This document shows positions 63,901-64,000 of a DNA stretch of 64,000 nt, in pieces. Made by a program: the position numbers and the translations under genes. The notes beneath the pieces are model-generated. The model made no database searches, was not told the DNA's origin, and saw nothing but the letters and a program-made list of their open reading frames with translations. The stretch lies in NCBI RefSeq assembly GCF_001815935.1, contig NZ_KV823416.1, positions 17,634 through 81,633 on the forward strand, read 5' to 3'. Source of the DNA: Corynebacterium sp. HMSC04H06. Lineage in GTDB: Bacteria; Actinomycetota; Actinomycetes; Mycobacteriales; Mycobacteriaceae. Within the stretch, counting starts at the first letter, position 1; every line of letters begins with the position of its first letter.

Positions 63901-64000
63901 CCTGCTGGCAGGGATAGCGGCGTTCGCGGCGGTGCGTTGGACGACGCTGCCGGCCCCGGCCTTGTCCGCCGCCCTGCTGGCGGCCGCCGGGGCGATGCTG
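60989..64000 (+). CDS. aftD: Alpha-(1->3)-arabinofuranosyltransferase AftD (3' truncated by window)
   Basis: The frame is open from the GTG at 60989 to the window end (1004 codons, no stop). The N-terminal half is a GT-C membrane enzyme: LAGWGLLAIVVFVLQFG, then VAADTKHDLLVNPAGFL with the Asp-containing first loop of AftD, LGQLQNQAYGYLFPHGLFF, about ten further helices, and LRNLHKFDPLVRLPLVLG. The rest is a large extracytoplasmic region (about residues 400-930) with beta-rich carbohydrate-binding-like modules and a short Asp/Ala stretch (SDADADADEDAET), then more helices near the window end. It adds arabinofuranose branches to arabinogalactan/lipoarabinomannan using decaprenyl-phosphoarabinose. 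It starts 2 bp after the DUF2613 stop. Confidence 0.93.
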   Translation, partial: MPRLSPKLRPHLAGWGLLAIVVFVLQFGHNTQVAADTKHDLLVNPAGFLRGALTPWTDAFTLGQLQNQAYGYLFPHGLFFLATDPLPEWVALRLWWLLVTGVGFSGAFLLARRATDAGPGWSFIAALAYALSPRTLTTLTTISSETWPVMLAPWVLVACLAPQSARWQWAAAVIPVALMGAVNATATLAACIPAAVVLLCQRRWRFFGAWLAGCALVSAWWIVPLLVLGRFAAPFTEFIESAFVTTRWLNLAEILRGTTSWSPFVDTERTAGVLLVDEPIFVLATVAVAAAGLVGLCRLPRTWSVLLIVGVAVLGTSLPAYRELLDGPLAALRNLHKFDPLVRLPLVLGLAQLGARLGWPRTLRPDRRQTAGLLLAVVVAASAFPALSGRLLPRGAYEEVPQYWEEAAEFLNEHAAGTRTLIYPPASFARQDWGWTRDEPAQPLLDVPWAVRDAIPLIPPEAIRGLDGITAALEHDAATGAKALQRLGIGAVLLRHDLDEPAGGDNSVRAEDLPGTVHTFGEVDVVLLVPQQGLQMANGAPVRVAGGGEVLALLDMVDAPGARELVDADAGIATDTPLLVDRNYGTLDGPVSAPLVEGDRSRVHNRLRDYPSAGRAVAVEEHGGRVVAESSAADADSFGGADPARSVTAAVDGQEDTAWWPAPGQTGWLELQAPQGEVFASPVLRLTATDDARATVSSGSASVEVELSAGEETTVRVPGGDSTAVRITPHERVGITAAEVAGHPIERVVTVPDTSPNVEAFFFQRLTVDTGTIIRDFTAPRDMELPLRAGAGSDADADADEDAETPAVRIDGRDYRTGETVRLPAGTHRLETAAAWVQLGDLPRTPLEPTGEAIAPADHERLLITGRAYNAGLNGWLDDAPLQARQVDAATQAFVIPAGASGTFHMTFASTGAYQAGLLGGGALGLLTVIACAVACWRRRGEHVPRSFPAPPRALCLVLAAGGLALVGWPALLAGIAAFAAVRWTTLPAPALSAALLAAAGAML

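Overview
The window is a GC-rich actinobacterial chromosome segment that reads as Corynebacterium. The markers are an AftD-type arabinofuranosyltransferase (arabinogalactan/mycolate cell wall), a DUF2613 protein, HspR/HAIR heat-shock control, an McbR-like operator, and a gene order (purA, fba, trmH-like, pyrE, rhodanese, clpB, ald, hspR-dnaJ-grpE-dnaK, cysHDN, alaT) that I recall as close to C. glutamicum. At least 19 genes have a TANNNT-type -10 hexamer 7-8 nt before the start codon, which points to widespread leaderless transcription and was used to choose several starts.

Layout. 1-5308: end of an ElaA-like GNAT gene, purT, purA, an unknown protein and a FUSC-type membrane protein. 5359-11510: fba, a GH76-like hydrolase, a SpoU/TrmH methyltransferase overlapping pyrE, a membrane-anchored acidic protein, and a rhodanese whose active-site Cys is Ser. 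11639-16896: clpB with a HAIR operator over a SigH-type promoter, a membrane protein, and an ESS/GltS-like symporter. 17163-24213: an FMO-like oxidoreductase broken by one amber codon, a wHTH-DUF559 gene bracketed by two matching palindromic elements, an LLM oxidoreductase, a degenerate flavohemoprotein-like protein, a nitrilase-family amidase, and a small-protein/DUF1023 hydrolase pair.

24210-30560: aldehyde dehydrogenase and the hspR-dnaJ-grpE-dnaK chaperone operon, with two HAIR sites and a SigH-type promoter before dnaK. 30804-33417: a 63-aa acidic protein, then a NarL-type histidine kinase, a 54-aa secreted-type peptide and a response regulator; the peptide gene overlaps the regulator gene. 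34069-39620: putA, an AI-2E/PerM-type permease and a nucleosidase. 39791-43391: cysN, cysD, cysH and, divergently, a truncated ferredoxin-NADP reductase-like gene behind an McbR-like box. CysH lacks the usual iron-sulphur ligands and no cysI is present here.

43475-54953: a heterodimeric ABC exporter, an HdrD/GlpC-like Fe-S protein with a very long Ala/Pro/Ser tail, a cation/proton antiporter with a possible amber truncation, a DUF1707 protein, alaT and a YibE/F protein. 54892-64000: UDP-glucose dehydrogenase, dcd, tRNA-Gly(CCC), a VanW protein, a GH3 lipoprotein, a universal stress protein, a DUF2613 protein and the start of aftD, which runs off the window.

The least explained items are the DUF559 gene with its palindromes, the kinase-peptide-regulator operon, and the eroded sulphate-reduction locus.
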